This document shows, in pieces, positions 30,474 through 31,196 of a stretch of 31,196 bases of DNA. The notes beneath the pieces were generated by a model. The model was not told the origin of the DNA, made no database searches, and worked only from the letters and a program-made list of their open reading frames with translations. Positions within the stretch are counted from its first letter, which is position 1. Every line of letters begins with the position of its first letter. A program made the translations under genes and the position numbers. The DNA lies in IMG/VR virus record IMGVR_UViG_3300031223_000906, positions 1 through 31,196 of that record, one strand, 5' to 3'. The DNA is from a virus.

Positions 30474-31196
30474 TCACTGCACTGATACGGGCCGCAACAT
30501 GTCATCGGTGTCCAGTTTCAGGCCGCTGCGCCACAACGGCGTCTTGAATACGTGGTGCACATGCCTGCCGTCGCGCTCTTCTCGGGTTTGGACAAGCAAT
30601 CCGGCCCATTCAAGCGGGCGCAAGACGCAGGAGGAGAACGCGGCCATTTCGCGCCATCCGGCATTATCCCAATCATGTTCCTCGCCATAGAACGCCGCAA
30701 ATAGCGCTCGCTCGTTTGTGCCCAGGTTGGCTTCGACATTGATCACGTTCATCCAGACATCCCACTTTCCAAATGGCCGCTCTTCAAAGCGCGCATAGGA
30801 CGCATGGTCGATCTGAAGAACAAAGAAGAGAACAAGTTCAGCGAACAACTTCCCCGGTGCCTGCGCCAGATCCGTACCGCGCTTGGTCAGCCGGAATTCA
30901 CCTTTGAAGTGCCGCCCCAAGCGCAAGGTGATTAAGAGGTAATGCAGGAGCTCGAGCGGCGGGAACTCGTATTCATTGATGACCTTGCTATAGCGGAACA
31001 TCTCCTCCGCGCTGCTGCCCGGCCAGTCGAAGTGCTCAACCGCCCAATGCACGAAGACGCGCTTGAACGCCTTCGTCTTGGTCAAACCGATAGCGCCGTG
31101 CTCCTGGGCGTACTGCAACGTCAACAGCGCCGCGCGCAGGAAGGGCGAATGCGCGAGATCAGGGTGATCATCGGAGAGAATACGGAACTCGATCAT
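30474..31196 (-). CDS. Conserved uncharacterised protein
   Basis: 240-aa soluble protein beginning exactly at the window edge (ATG 31194-31196), so a longer upstream start cannot be excluded. It is rich in aromatic residues and helical: A-F-K-R-V-F-V-H-W-A-V-E-H-F-D-W-P-G, then Y-E-F-P-P-L-E-L-L-H-Y-L-L-I-T-L-R-L-G-R-H, F-R-L-T-K-R-G and a C-terminal winged-helix-like region (L-R-P-L-E-W-A-G-L-L). I have an impression of similar proteins in alphaproteobacterial accessory regions but no function to assign. GC is back to the level of the phage genes. The 184 nt between it and the transposase hold the IS right end and no further gene. Confidence 0.75.
   Translation of the reverse strand: MIEFRILSDDHPDLAHSPFLRAALLTLQYAQEHGAIGLTKTKAFKRVFVHWAVEHFDWPGSSAEEMFRYSKVINEYEFPPLELLHYLLITLRLGRHFKGEFRLTKRGTDLAQAPGKLFAELVLFFVLQIDHASYARFEERPFGKWDVWMNVINVEANLGTNERALFAAFYGEEHDWDNAGWREMAAFSSCVLRPLEWAGLLVQTREERDGRHVHHVFKTPLWRSGLKLDTDDMLRPVSVQ

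Overview
The window is most of the late half of a temperate, lambdoid-headed siphophage (a prophage) in an alphaproteobacterium. High GC, the codon use, and the tail-tip genes related to the Rhodobacter capsulatus gene transfer agent (RcGTA) point to Rhodobacterales (Roseobacter/Paracoccus-like). No integrase, repressor or replication gene lies in the window, so the left end of the element is outside it.

Layout. 1-551 is non-coding and rich in short repeats. 552-1811 is a ParB-like/DNA methyltransferase fusion, closed by a strong hairpin. 1870-2743 holds two small minus-strand genes (a DUF3489 protein and a 75-aa conserved unknown). A divergent intergenic region with a perfect palindrome separates them from the rightward late operon. 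That operon reads: small terminase, GpA-type large terminase, gpW-like connector, lambda-type portal, S49 protease with nested scaffold, gpD-like decoration protein, gpE-like capsid, gpFII-like joiner, DUF6441, gpU-like protein, tail tube, tail chaperone G/GT, tape measure, then four RcGTA gp12-gp15 homologues (DUF2460, DUF2163, NlpC/P60, megatron), a DUF2793 fibre-like protein, a membrane/coiled-coil protein, a terminator, an endolysin and a 55-aa holin candidate. The particle is therefore a mosaic: lambda-type head and GTA-type tail tip.

Three parts do not belong to the core virion plan. First, a leftward two-gene cassette (10899-12544) is wedged between two structural genes; it encodes a glycine-zipper membrane protein and a protein with a possible PD-(D/E)xK-like core, and is the best candidate for an undescribed accessory (possibly defence or exclusion) system. 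Second, a low-GC leftward gene (26373-28424) codes for a large leucine-rich-repeat protein with nearly identical 66-bp DNA repeats. Third, an IS1182-like insertion sequence (28817-30415) with recognisable terminal inverted repeats follows it. A conserved unknown gene (30474-31196, minus) ends the window.

The clearest single mechanism in the sequence is a programmed -1 frameshift in the tail chaperone gene: heptamer A_AAA_AAC at 14306-14312, a 7-nt spacer and a 12-bp stem. It joins the 145-aa G protein to a conserved-looking T extension that overlaps the tape-measure start. A second concealed product is an in-frame scaffold start at 8064 inside the protease gene. No tRNA, rRNA or CRISPR array was seen.
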